Below, piece by piece: positions 23,938-31,620 of a DNA stretch of 32,940 nt (positions within the stretch are counted from its first letter, which is position 1; every line of letters starts with the position of its first letter). The notes below the pieces were generated by a model, which saw only the letters and a list, made by a program, of their open reading frames with translations, was not told the origin of the DNA and searched no databases. Origin of the DNA: an uncultured bacterium (GTDB taxonomy: Bacteria > Cyanobacteriota > Vampirovibrionia > Gastranaerophilales > Gastranaerophilaceae); the NCBI GenBank assembly GCA_902774905.1, contig CACYKF010000015.1:1-32940 (forward strand). Direction: 5' to 3'. Made by a program: the position numbers and the translations under genes.

Positions 23938-24672
23938 ATGATTCAGTGGAATAGCATACCAACATATACACCGACAGGAATGTTTTACACTCCTGTTCAG
24001 ACTCCTTTGGCTCCACAGCAACCTATATTTGGGTTCGGATATCCGACATTTGGGACTCTTACAACAGGATGTTATAATCTTCCTGCATATACCCCGACAC
24101 CGCAAGGGATTTCATCATGGTCAAATCCGTTTAGCGGATGGTTTAATTTCTCATGGCCTTCATTTAGCAGTTTTTCATTCCCTAATATAGGTAATGTATG
24201 GGGCGGAATTAAAACGACAGCAAGTGGACTATATAATTCAGCAAAAAGAACAGTAACAAGTATAAGGCACACAGTTATTAACTATACCGGTAAATTAGCA
24301 GATTACTGCGCAGAAAAAGGTAAAAGACTTGCACAGGCAGCATTAAACGGTTCCCCAAGAAAATTTTTGAGTAAATGTGCAAAATATGTAAAAAATGCAA
24401 TTGCAAGAGCAGGTCTTGGCAGTTATAGATCAGGAAATGGCTGTGATATTGCAGATGTTTATAAAAGCAATGGTAATTTTAAAGAAATCTCAGCCGAAGG
24501 AGTTGATCTAAAAAAACTTCCTGCTGGATGCATATTATGCTACGGAAGGGGAGTATCAGGATACAACAGCCAATATGGTCATACAGAAATAACGTTAGGA
24601 AACGGTAAAGCAGTATCGGACGGAGTTACAAGAAATATCAGACCTGGCGCAAGAATTCTTATTCCTGTTTAA
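23938..24672 (+). CDS. Putative cysteine peptidase/CHAP-like protein with Pro/aromatic-rich N-terminus
   Basis: A 244-residue protein in two parts. Residues 1-85 are rich in Pro, Thr, Phe, Trp and Gly (YTPTGMFYTPVQTPLAPQQP), of low complexity. Residues 135-244 resemble CHAP or NlpC/P60-type papain-fold domains: SKCAKYVKNAIARAGL places a likely nucleophile Cys147 at the start of the core helix, and SQYGHTEITLGNGKAVSDG supplies His215. Such enzymes cut peptidoglycan peptides or crosslinks. There is no signal peptide, so export would need another route. The start is the ATG at 23938 after AAGGGG. A weak promoter (ttagcg-17-TATACT at 23904-23909) is upstream. Domain call by motif only. Confidence 0.6.
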   Translation: MIQWNSIPTYTPTGMFYTPVQTPLAPQQPIFGFGYPTFGTLTTGCYNLPAYTPTPQGISSWSNPFSGWFNFSWPSFSSFSFPNIGNVWGGIKTTASGLYNSAKRTVTSIRHTVINYTGKLADYCAEKGKRLAQAALNGSPRKFLSKCAKYVKNAIARAGLGSYRSGNGCDIADVYKSNGNFKEISAEGVDLKKLPAGCILCYGRGVSGYNSQYGHTEITLGNGKAVSDGVTRNIRPGARILIPV

Positions 24673-24677
24673 AATAA

Positions 24678-24751
24678 TATGCCCGGGGGGAGTCAAACCC
24701 CCGACCTTGGGCTTCGGAAACCCACGCTCTATTCGTCTGAGCTACGGACAC
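24678..24751 (-). tRNA. tRNA-Arg (anticodon CCG)
   Basis: A 74-base cloverleaf without encoded CCA. The acceptor GTGTCCG pairs with CGGGCAT, including two G-U pairs; the D arm GCTC/GAGC and anticodon stem TGGGT/GCCCA close; the loop TTCCGAA gives anticodon CCG (24717-24715) for codon CGG. The T arm is GGGGG-TTTGACT-CCCCC. U8-A14, G15-C48 and G18-U55 are kept, but position 19 is A (24733) and position 56 is U (24695) instead of the usual G19 and C56. The lemA terminator ends only about two bases upstream. Confidence 0.92.
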
Positions 24752-24753
24752 AT

Positions 24754-24785
24754 AAAAAGGCGGATTTTAATGTAAATCCGCCTTT
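24754..24785 (-). terminator. lemA rho-independent terminator, abutting the tRNA
   Basis: A perfect 12-bp inverted repeat, aaaggcggattt (24756-24767) and aaatccgccttt (24774-24785), with a T-run on the minus strand at 24758-24754. It lies between the lemA stop and the tRNA 5' end. A TATAAT-like box just upstream (within 24786-24800, minus strand) could start a short transcript carrying the hairpin and the tRNA. Confidence 0.8.
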
Positions 24786-24804
24786 ATTATAATATAAAAC
24801 TTTT

Positions 24805-25452
24805 TTATTTTAAATAATCACCTGCATTGACAGCCTGTCTTGAAGTTTCATCAGTTTCAAAGAACGGATAAGATTTAATTCCAATCATAGCGGCAACCAT
24901 TGAACTCGGGAAAATTTCAACCGCATTATTTAATTCATTAACGGCACTGTTATAAAATCTTCTTGCGGCTGCAATATGTTCTTCAACTTCTGAATATGTC
25001 TGCATTGCTTGCATCATAGTACCATCCGCTTTTAATTGAGGATAATTTTCGACATTTACCATCAATTGTCCCATTTTAGAAACAATTTGGTTATCAAGTT
25101 CTATTTTCTTACCAATTGTATCTGCATCCGAGTGAATAGATGCAGCAGCACTTCTCAAACGGGTAATCTCATCGAATAACCCTCTTTCATGCTCCATATA
25201 TTTTTGAGCAACAGTCAAGATATTCGGTATCAAATCATAACGCTTTTTAAGTTGAATATCAATTCCGCTCATTGCCTCTTTTGTCTTGTTTTTCAATTGT
25301 ATAAGACGAACATACATTGGATAAAGTAATATTATAGCAATGACAAGTAATAATATTATTAGCATAAATGGCGAAATCCCCATTGAAGAACCTCCGTTTC
25401 CGCTTTCCGTAACATTTTTAGCAACTATCGGGATATTAAATAATAAACTCAT
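24805..25452 (-). CDS. lemA: LemA family protein
   Basis: A 215-residue LemA protein: one transmembrane helix at about residues 29-47 followed by a long antiparallel helical domain. Family motifs are RYDLIPNILTVAQKYMEHERGLFDEITRLRS (70-100), VENYPQLKADGTM, and ARRFYNSAVNELNNAVEIFPSSMVAAMIG. The family role is unclear and linked to membrane or signalling complexes. AAGGA lies seven bases before the ATG. It follows the LCP gene by 75 bases and ends in a strong terminator. Confidence 0.93.
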   Translation of the reverse strand: MSLLFNIPIVAKNVTESGNGGSSMGISPFMLIILLLVIAIILLYPMYVRLIQLKNKTKEAMSGIDIQLKKRYDLIPNILTVAQKYMEHERGLFDEITRLRSAAASIHSDADTIGKKIELDNQIVSKMGQLMVNVENYPQLKADGTMMQAMQTYSEVEEHIAAARRFYNSAVNELNNAVEIFPSSMVAAMIGIKSYPFFETDETSRQAVNAGDYLK

Positions 25453-25527
25453 AGTAAAATCCTTATATAAACTACAAATTTATTATATCATTTTTTCCAA
25501 ACATTACAATCTTTATCAGATAAAGAT

Positions 25528-26841
25528 TTAGTTGTCATCACCCAAAACAACTGTAAAATCAGACTTTGCACACTGATAATTGGCAGGTTCATAAACAAAC
25601 TGTTTTGATTTAACTTTTGGAGCCTGTTTTTTTAATTCTGCATAATAGTCGATTGTAACATATTTTGAATGTGCAATAAACTGCGAATGAACAGAGGCAG
25701 AAGTACCTGAACATATAACCTTGATTCCGTTTTCTTCAAGTTCGTTTTTGAGTTTTTCGGCATCTTCTTTTCTGCGTGAAGTACTCATGATACTTGCAGT
25801 ATATTCTTCTTTCATACCGTCAAATTTTTCTCTGTAAATAAGTCTGTTTATGACCTGTTGAGTCTTATCAGGATCTAAAATCCAGTAACTTATATAACCA
25901 TGTTTATTTGGTGCCCCAGGGAGCATTGCAATCTCGATATTATCCATATCAAAATGAGTAGCCAAAGATGCATATTGAGTCATTTCATAAGGAGTCATAT
26001 CTGTTTTGACATATTTATGTGCAACAGCAACAAGTTTAGGTATTTTCACAATCGTATCAGGCTTTTTCAAATCAGCAAGCAACCCTCTTAAAAACCATTG
26101 CTGTCTTTTGGTTCTTCCGATATCGCCCATAGCATCATGTCTGAAACGCAAATATTCCACGACATCTCTGTCGGTTAAATGGTGTTTGCCCTTTGAAATA
26201 TTTATATGCAACTTACCCGCATAATCATCATATTTCATATTTTTTTCAACATAAATATCAACCCCGCCAAGTGCTTTAACTATTGCCCTGACACCTTCAT
26301 CATGGAACATAATGTAGCGGTCAATTTTTACACCCAAAGTATCTTCTATCGTTTTAATAGTCATTTTTATCCCGCCTATTGCATGGGCAGCATTAATTTT
26401 TTGAGTTCCCATACCCTCAGGCAGATAAACTTTACTGTCACGAGGAATAGATATTGCATTAACGGTTTTTGTACGAGGGTCAATGTTCATTAATATAATT
26501 GTATCTGTTCTTGTCCCAACCCACAAATCCGAATCTGCACCGTTTGAATCAACCCCAAGAAGCAAAATGTTTTCCCTGTGAGGACCAAACGGAAGATTGA
26601 AATCAAGTCCGTTATTATTTCCTTTTTTAAATTTTGAAAATAACAAATCTCCGTTTGCAAAAAATAATATTGCCCCCAAAACTACAAAAAACAAAATCGC
26701 CATCACTGTCAAAGACCTGCCAAACGAGGAACCTGACGAGCGTCTTGAGCGTCTGCCTCTATAATTCTCGTAAGGGCTTTGCACTCGTTTCCTTGGGGGA
26801 TTAGGGCGTCTTGACCCCTTATAACTTCTGCTATCTCTCAT
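25528..26841 (-). CDS. LytR-CpsA-Psr (LCP) family protein with LytR_C domain
   Basis: A 437-residue envelope protein. A very basic cytoplasmic tail (residues 1-42) precedes a signal anchor (43-62). The LCP catalytic domain spans about 85-310, with DTIILMNIDPRTKTVNAISIPRDS, DGVRAIVKALGGVDI-like and the Arg-rich RFRHDAMGDIGRTKRQQ. A LytR_C domain (YTASIMSTSRRKEDAEKLKNEL) is at about 350-410. LCP enzymes transfer undecaprenyl-phosphate-linked glycopolymers to peptidoglycan or other acceptors at the outer face of the inner membrane. No Shine-Dalgarno is obvious. The neighbours are envelope genes. Confidence 0.93.
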   Translation of the reverse strand: MRDSRSYKGSRRPNPPRKRVQSPYENYRGRRSRRSSGSSFGRSLTVMAILFFVVLGAILFFANGDLLFSKFKKGNNNGLDFNLPFGPHRENILLLGVDSNGADSDLWVGTRTDTIILMNIDPRTKTVNAISIPRDSKVYLPEGMGTQKINAAHAIGGIKMTIKTIEDTLGVKIDRYIMFHDEGVRAIVKALGGVDIYVEKNMKYDDYAGKLHINISKGKHHLTDRDVVEYLRFRHDAMGDIGRTKRQQWFLRGLLADLKKPDTIVKIPKLVAVAHKYVKTDMTPYEMTQYASLATHFDMDNIEIAMLPGAPNKHGYISYWILDPDKTQQVINRLIYREKFDGMKEEYTASIMSTSRRKEDAEKLKNELEENGIKVICSGTSASVHSQFIAHSKYVTIDYYAELKKQAPKVKSKQFVYEPANYQCAKSDFTVVLGDDN

Positions 26842-26902
26842 TTATATAAAATCTCTAAATTAATTTTGTGCTATACATAAATTTTACAATAAATAATCCA
26901 AA

Positions 26903-26928
26903 AAATATACAATAAATAATGTATATTT
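26903..26928 (-). terminator. AT-rich hairpin after the 196-residue gene
   Basis: A 9-bp stem, aaatataca (26903-26911) and tgtatattt (26920-26928), followed on the minus strand by a run of T's. It lies between the exported-protein pair and the LCP gene. Low GC makes its strength doubtful. Confidence 0.4.
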
Positions 26929-26947
26929 ACATTTGTTATATAAAATT

Positions 26948-27538
26948 TTACTTCAACTTTGCTTCAACCTGACTAAAAAATTCATCATAAGGCTCAGGTC
27001 TGTATATTCTGATAACTTTTACGGGTGCCATTTGGTTAAATGCAAAACCATCGGCATTTTGCAAAACTTTTTCTACCGGAATAAATTTCACTTTAAATTT
27101 ATTTTCATCTACTTGGGATATATAAACATTTGCATCAATTACAACAGTTTTATCTTTCATTTCGGTAGCAATTCGTCTTGTCGGACTATACATTGATGCA
27201 GCGGCAGCACCATAAGAAAAGACGGTATAAGCGGTAGCGGCAGCAAGCACGACACTCCAGCCTGCGACGCGCTTTTTACTTGTATAAGATGCTTTCAAAG
27301 TTTTTGTAACTCTTATCAAACCCAATTCGGTATTAAAATCTTCTATTGAATAATCACTGTCATACAAAGTCGCAAGTACGGCATTCATAACAGACTTTGT
27401 ATCTGAACAATCAAAATAACGAGTCTGCATATCATATAATACCTGTTTTTTAACTTTCGGCATTGTCCTTGTGTAAGCCGTGTTACAACTAAAAAAACAA
27501 AACAAAAAAATTAAAATCGCACAAAAAAACTTTTTCAT
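26948..27538 (-). CDS. Exported 196-residue protein, paralogue of its upstream neighbour
   Basis: A signal sequence MKKFFCAILIFLFCFFSC ends at Cys18, possibly lipidated although the lipobox (FFSC) is imperfect. The mature part has RYFDCSDTKSVMNAVLATL..DYSIEDFNTELGLI, which aligns by eye with KSYPAKDNMLVMKSILNVL..GFIVYNVNSLLGYI of the gene just upstream. A hydrophobic Ala-rich stretch lies at about residues 93-115 and beta-rich sequence follows. No named domain recognised. The start codon overlaps the upstream stop (TAATG), so the two are translationally coupled and probably act together in the envelope. Confidence 0.75.
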   Translation of the reverse strand: MKKFFCAILIFLFCFFSCNTAYTRTMPKVKKQVLYDMQTRYFDCSDTKSVMNAVLATLYDSDYSIEDFNTELGLIRVTKTLKASYTSKKRVAGWSVVLAAATAYTVFSYGAAAASMYSPTRRIATEMKDKTVVIDANVYISQVDENKFKVKFIPVEKVLQNADGFAFNQMAPVKVIRIYRPEPYDEFFSQVEAKLK

Positions 27539-28701
27539 TAATCACGCATTTCCTTTGCCTGACGCTTTGATTCTTTTATGGCTTCTTTAAGCGCCTGTTT
27601 TTCCGCTTTCATTGCCTCTTTTTCGGCCTTGAGTGCTTCTTTTTCAAGACTTTTTTGCAGTTGCTGTGCTTCTTTTTGAGCCTGTTTTGCCTCTTTTTCA
27701 GCCTGTTTTGCCTCAAGTTTTGCCTGTTTAACAAGTTCTTTTAGTTCTCTTGCTTCTTCTTTAGGTGATTTTATATGTTCCGGTTCAGGATCCACAGGAA
27801 TCACCTCCAAAACCTGTTCCGGAACATAAACAGGCTCGGTTGCAGGTTGCTTTTGTTCCGGTTCAGGACTTTGTTTTACCTGCTGAACAGGCACTTCTTC
27901 TTTTGCATCTTGCTTAATTTCTTCTTTAGGTGTAACTGTATCTGCCGATTTTACATCCTTTTTGGGCAAAGATTCTTCTTTCGGTTTAACATTATCTGCC
28001 GGAGAAATTTTGTCTGTTGCAGGAACATTTTGCTCCTTAACTACATTTTCAACCGGCTCTTTAACTTCAGATTCATTAACAGGTTCTTCTGTTTTTTGGA
28101 TCTGAGGTTTTCTTACCTGAGGTTTAACCTTTTGTGAAGGTTTTTTGAGTGAAACAGGTGTTTCATCTTTTTTTATTTTATTTTCAATTTGTTTTTGAAG
28201 CGCAATTGCATTATCAACTTTTGTATAAAAATCTGCATAATATTGTGAATCATCAATATCATCTATCATTTGCGCATTACCGTACTCATTGAGCAGTTTG
28301 CGTTTAAAGTTTGCTCTGACTCTTGCCTGCTCGCCGTATTGGGTAACATTAACACTGACTTCCAATGTCGCAACTTTTACACCGTTATAACTCAATCTTG
28401 ATTTTGTCACCCCAAATTCCTGCGAAATATCCACATTCGGATCAGAAGTATCAAAATCTTTTACACCATATATATAACCAAGCAAAGAATTAACATTATA
28501 TACAATGAATCCCTCATCCTGCAAAACATTTAAAATTGATTTCATAACAAGCATATTGTCTTTTGCAGGATAAGACTTAGTTTGAAACTGCCTTTTCTCA
28601 AGTTGCGTAACTGGAGTAATAATTTCCTCATTCTGCCTTTTTTTTGCAGCGGCAGGAAGACTGCAACATAATATAAGTAAAATTGCTAATATCTTTTTCA
28701 T
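27538..28701 (-). CDS. Exported 387-residue protein with Pro/Glu/Val-rich linker and coiled-coil tail
   Basis: I start it at 28701 (MKKILAILLILCCSLPAAA, a clear signal peptide) because AGAGGT stands seven bases ahead; the longer frame to 28767 runs through the upstream terminator. Residues 20-150 form the domain shared with the downstream paralogue. The middle is low-complexity, repeating KPKEE/EPEQ-type words. The last 65 residues are a Lys/Ala/Glu/Gln repeat (KQAEKEAKQAQKEAQQ), a predicted long helix or coiled coil that could span the periplasm or bind other surfaces. Function unknown. Confidence 0.75.
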   Translation of the reverse strand: MKKILAILLILCCSLPAAAKKRQNEEIITPVTQLEKRQFQTKSYPAKDNMLVMKSILNVLQDEGFIVYNVNSLLGYIYGVKDFDTSDPNVDISQEFGVTKSRLSYNGVKVATLEVSVNVTQYGEQARVRANFKRKLLNEYGNAQMIDDIDDSQYYADFYTKVDNAIALQKQIENKIKKDETPVSLKKPSQKVKPQVRKPQIQKTEEPVNESEVKEPVENVVKEQNVPATDKISPADNVKPKEESLPKKDVKSADTVTPKEEIKQDAKEEVPVQQVKQSPEPEQKQPATEPVYVPEQVLEVIPVDPEPEHIKSPKEEARELKELVKQAKLEAKQAEKEAKQAQKEAQQLQKSLEKEALKAEKEAMKAEKQALKEAIKESKRQAKEMRD

Positions 28702-28718
28702 ACTTTTACCTCTAAAAA

Positions 28719-28749
28719 AAATTCTGCTACGATTATTATAGCAGAATTT
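28719..28749 (-). terminator. Terminator of the 210-residue gene
   Basis: A 10-bp inverted repeat, aaattctgct (28719-28728) and agcagaattt (28740-28749), with a T-run on the minus strand directly after the stem. It ends only a few bases before the ribosome site of the next gene, so that gene's promoter must overlap the terminator or depend on read-through. Confidence 0.7.
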
Positions 28750-28772
28750 TATATTATATAAAAACATTTATT

Positions 28773-29405
28773 TTATTTTCCTTTTGAAAGAGCAAATACT
28801 GCATTTTTAAACATACCCTTACGAGCAATATCCAAATGTAAATCATCATATTTTGCGACTGTTTCCAATAACTTTTGACCTTTGCCCTGAGTTACATCTA
28901 ACTTAAACAGTGTATCTAATCCTTCAAGGTCAAGAACTGATGCTGCTTTGAGCATTGCAATATCATTAAATAATGCACTTAAACCTGCCGGTGAACTTAT
29001 GTATTTTACCTGAGATTTATCTTTTATGTAATCTGTCGGATGCTTTCTGATAAATGTTCTTACCGTATCGAGTTTATCAACATTTTCAGGGGTTAAGATT
29101 TTTTGCATAATTTTTGCCCCCTGTTCACTACTTGCAACATCAAGAATTTGAGTTAAATTAGAGCGGACAAAAGGACTTCTTGATATTTTATCATCATTCA
29201 TAACTATTTCCATAATTGTAACATTGTTAGGATTTAATTTTGTTCCAATAACGGGAATATTCGGTTCTGATTTTGCACTGCCTACAAAACCATCAGGCAT
29301 GATATTTTTTCTGACGGGAAGTTGGTCTGCATTTACCCATCCGCACTTTTTAGCCATTTCCTTTTGATATTTGCTAACCGGTTTGAATACATTTAAATTT
29401 ACCAT
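28773..29405 (-). CDS. Hypothetical 210-residue protein
   Basis: No family recognised. It starts MVNLNVFKPVSKYQKEMAKK; residues 60-210 look alpha-helical, with Leu/Asp/Lys-patterned helices (EQGAKIMQKILTPENVDKL, LSALFNDIAMLKAASVL, GKGQKLLETVAKY). No signal peptide, membrane span or low-complexity region. AGGAG lies about eight bases before the ATG. It has its own terminator, hence likely monocistronic. The N-terminal style (short motif, then linker) resembles other orphan proteins of this genome. Confidence 0.65.
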   Translation of the reverse strand: MVNLNVFKPVSKYQKEMAKKCGWVNADQLPVRKNIMPDGFVGSAKSEPNIPVIGTKLNPNNVTIMEIVMNDDKISRSPFVRSNLTQILDVASSEQGAKIMQKILTPENVDKLDTVRTFIRKHPTDYIKDKSQVKYISSPAGLSALFNDIAMLKAASVLDLEGLDTLFKLDVTQGKGQKLLETVAKYDDLHLDIARKGMFKNAVFALSKGK

Positions 29406-29485
29406 TATATATACTCCTATTTTGTAATTTTCTAATATTAAACCCCTAAAAATATTTTTTGCTATTTATAAAAAAAATATGAAGT

Positions 29486-31138
29486 TTATTTAAGACTTGA
29501 TTTTGATTTTACCAAATTTACAAGTTCAAAAAATACATTTTCCCAGCAATTTTGCTTTTTTGCCTGCAAAGGCTTAACGCTTTCATACCAGCCGACATTT
29601 TCTCCATCGGTCTGATACCAGCGATAATTAGTTTCTTTGTTAAAAAGACCAATCGTATCAACGCCCAATGCCCCTGCAAGATTTAGAATTACATTATCGG
29701 TCGAAATAATCAAATCCATATTTTTAACAGCGCTTGCACTATCGGTAAAATCCTCAAACGTTCCCCCCAGAGAAGTTACTCCGTCAAAACTGCTTTCATC
29801 TTTTTGCAGATTATAAAACGATAAATTCGGTATATCTTTTAATAAAGAGTAAATTTTTGAAAGATCAATATTTCTGTCATTGTAATTTGCACTTTTATCT
29901 CCGCTCAACGAAAGCCCGATTTTAAAAGTACTGTCATTTTTTATATATTTATTTTTATAATCAATTATTGAACTTCTTTCAACTTCAAGATAATTTGATT
30001 TAAGTAAAGGGAAAGAAGAAGATTCAAATTTCAGAGCGTGTAAAACATCTAAAAGTGCCATATTTACATCATAATCAACGCTATTTTCATCAGTTACAAT
30101 CTCTATTCCTCTAAACAAATCCGATTTTGAAATTAAATTAAACAACTCTTTTTGAACAACAAAAACAATTTTTTTCGCAATTTTATTCAAAAACGGTACA
30201 AATCTTGAATACATAATAGTATCGCCAAATCCCTGTTCATAATGAATAAGCAGGGTTTTATCAGATATATCGGTTTTAAAATCCCATTTCTTGCTTATAT
30301 CAGACGGATATTTTAAATTTATATCATCTATATTAAATCTGTGCGCAAAATATTCGTGTCCTTTTTTGAAATCACCACAATGAATTAAAAAACATCCATA
30401 ATTGTAAAAATCATTTTCATTGGAATTATTTTGCAAAAGTTTTTCGTAAAAGATTTTTGCCCTCACATTATTGCCCAATTTCTCGTAGCCAAAAGCAAGT
30501 CCGTGGAGTATAAGCCTGTTATCAGGCTGAATTTGGTAAGCCTGTTCATAAAGTTCTGTTTGTCTTTCCAAAGATTCACTGCCGTTCAATTTTGAATACA
30601 AATCTGCGGTAATATTGTATATTGCAACTTTTGTCTTATCTATACTCAGAAATTTTTCATAACACTCAATCGCATGTTTATAGTCTTTTATTTCCTTATA
30701 AAAATCCGCAAGTTCGATATAAGAAAGTAATTTGTTTTCTTCTTTTTCACCATATATCTGCAAAAATTGATGATATAATTTGCTATCATTCATTTTGGCA
30801 AGATTTCGCGCAATCGCAAGATAATCAAGGCTGTCCAAAGAAGATTTTACAATCAGAAATCTGTATAACACAAGCGCAGAAAGAAAATTCCCTTTTGCAA
30901 ATTCATCTTTTGCATAATTGTTTATTGTAGAAAACAAAACGATTTTCATACTATCAGGCGCTTGTTGTTTCATTGGAAGAAATTTTTTATAAACATTAAA
31001 AATTTCCATATTAAAACTATCGTCAATATGCTCTAAAATGAATGAATCGAAATCATTTAGTAAAAATTCGGAAATACCGTTTGACTCAAAGGCCCTACAA
31101 TCTTTTTCAAATAATGACTCTAACTCTTCTTTTATCAT
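29486..31138 (-). CDS. TPR-repeat glycosyltransferase (GT9/heptosyltransferase-like)
   Basis: A 550-residue protein. Residues about 90-265 contain tetratricopeptide repeats (YKEIKDYKHAIECYEKFLSID, HGLAFGYEKLGNNVRAKIFYEKLLQ). The C-terminal part, about 290-530, is a GT-B glycosyltransferase like family 9: LLIHYEQGFGDTIMYSRFVPFL gives the Gly-Asp nucleotide/phosphate turn, KIGLSLSGD and DNVILNLAGALGVDTIGLF follow. Similar TPR-GT proteins glycosylate proteins or build surface glycans. The gene begins 14 bases after the ftsL-like gene, in the rsmH operon. Substrate unknown. Confidence 0.85.
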   Translation of the reverse strand: MIKEELESLFEKDCRAFESNGISEFLLNDFDSFILEHIDDSFNMEIFNVYKKFLPMKQQAPDSMKIVLFSTINNYAKDEFAKGNFLSALVLYRFLIVKSSLDSLDYLAIARNLAKMNDSKLYHQFLQIYGEKEENKLLSYIELADFYKEIKDYKHAIECYEKFLSIDKTKVAIYNITADLYSKLNGSESLERQTELYEQAYQIQPDNRLILHGLAFGYEKLGNNVRAKIFYEKLLQNNSNENDFYNYGCFLIHCGDFKKGHEYFAHRFNIDDINLKYPSDISKKWDFKTDISDKTLLIHYEQGFGDTIMYSRFVPFLNKIAKKIVFVVQKELFNLISKSDLFRGIEIVTDENSVDYDVNMALLDVLHALKFESSSFPLLKSNYLEVERSSIIDYKNKYIKNDSTFKIGLSLSGDKSANYNDRNIDLSKIYSLLKDIPNLSFYNLQKDESSFDGVTSLGGTFEDFTDSASAVKNMDLIISTDNVILNLAGALGVDTIGLFNKETNYRWYQTDGENVGWYESVKPLQAKKQNCWENVFFELVNLVKSKSSLK

Positions 31139-31152
31139 AAAAAATTCTTAAT

Positions 31153-31614
31153 TTAATAACCGATAGCCCAATTAAATTCGGTATGTTTAACTTTTTTCGG
31201 ATGCGGAAGAACCGCAGACGAATTCATAGCAGTCACTTCAATAACTTTTTCCGCTTTATGGAGTAATTTATTCTCTCCGATTTTACTGTCAACATTATTA
31301 AAAGACTTATATTTGTCCAAATCAGCCTGCAAATCAGTACTTTCCGTATTAATTCTTACTATTTCTCTGTCTAATGAATTCAGTTTTGCTTCAAAATTCA
31401 TTGCGATATAATAACTTACCATAGTTACACAAATAGTAAACAAAAGGCAAAAGCAGAGAGTTTTATTAATTCTTCTTGTAACCATTTCTCTGACTGTAAC
31501 GGGTTTTGCCTGATAAAAAGAGCCTGAAATAACAGGATTAGACACCGGAGCCGTACTTGGCTTCGCACCGACTAAAGATAAATTTTGATTCGAGACTCTG
31601 ATATTTGTACTCAT
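31153..31614 (-). CDS. ftsL: FtsL-like cell division protein
   Basis: A 153-residue bitopic membrane protein: a 50-residue cytoplasmic part, one transmembrane helix at about residues 52-72, and a short periplasmic coiled coil (AKLNSLDREIVRINTESTDLQADLDKYKS). Sequence conservation in FtsL is low, so the call rests on this topology plus the position six bases after rsmH, where ftsL normally lies in the division cluster. It would join FtsB/FtsQ to activate septal peptidoglycan synthesis. The usual next gene, ftsI, is replaced here by a TPR glycosyltransferase. Confidence 0.7.
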   Translation of the reverse strand: MSTNIRVSNQNLSLVGAKPSTAPVSNPVISGSFYQAKPVTVREMVTRRINKTLCFCLLFTICVTMVSYYIAMNFEAKLNSLDREIVRINTESTDLQADLDKYKSFNNVDSKIGENKLLHKAEKVIEVTAMNSSAVLPHPKKVKHTEFNWAIGY

Positions 31615-31620
31615 ATACTT

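Noticed and set aside
27775-28137. 120-residue plus-strand frame rich in Phe, Arg, Asn and Cys
   Set aside because: It mirrors the low-complexity Pro/Glu/Lys linker on the minus strand; composition is an antisense artefact.
28702-28767. Longer start for the 387-residue exported protein
   Set aside because: The extension reads through the upstream terminator hairpin. The ATG at 28701 has a ribosome site and a clean signal peptide.
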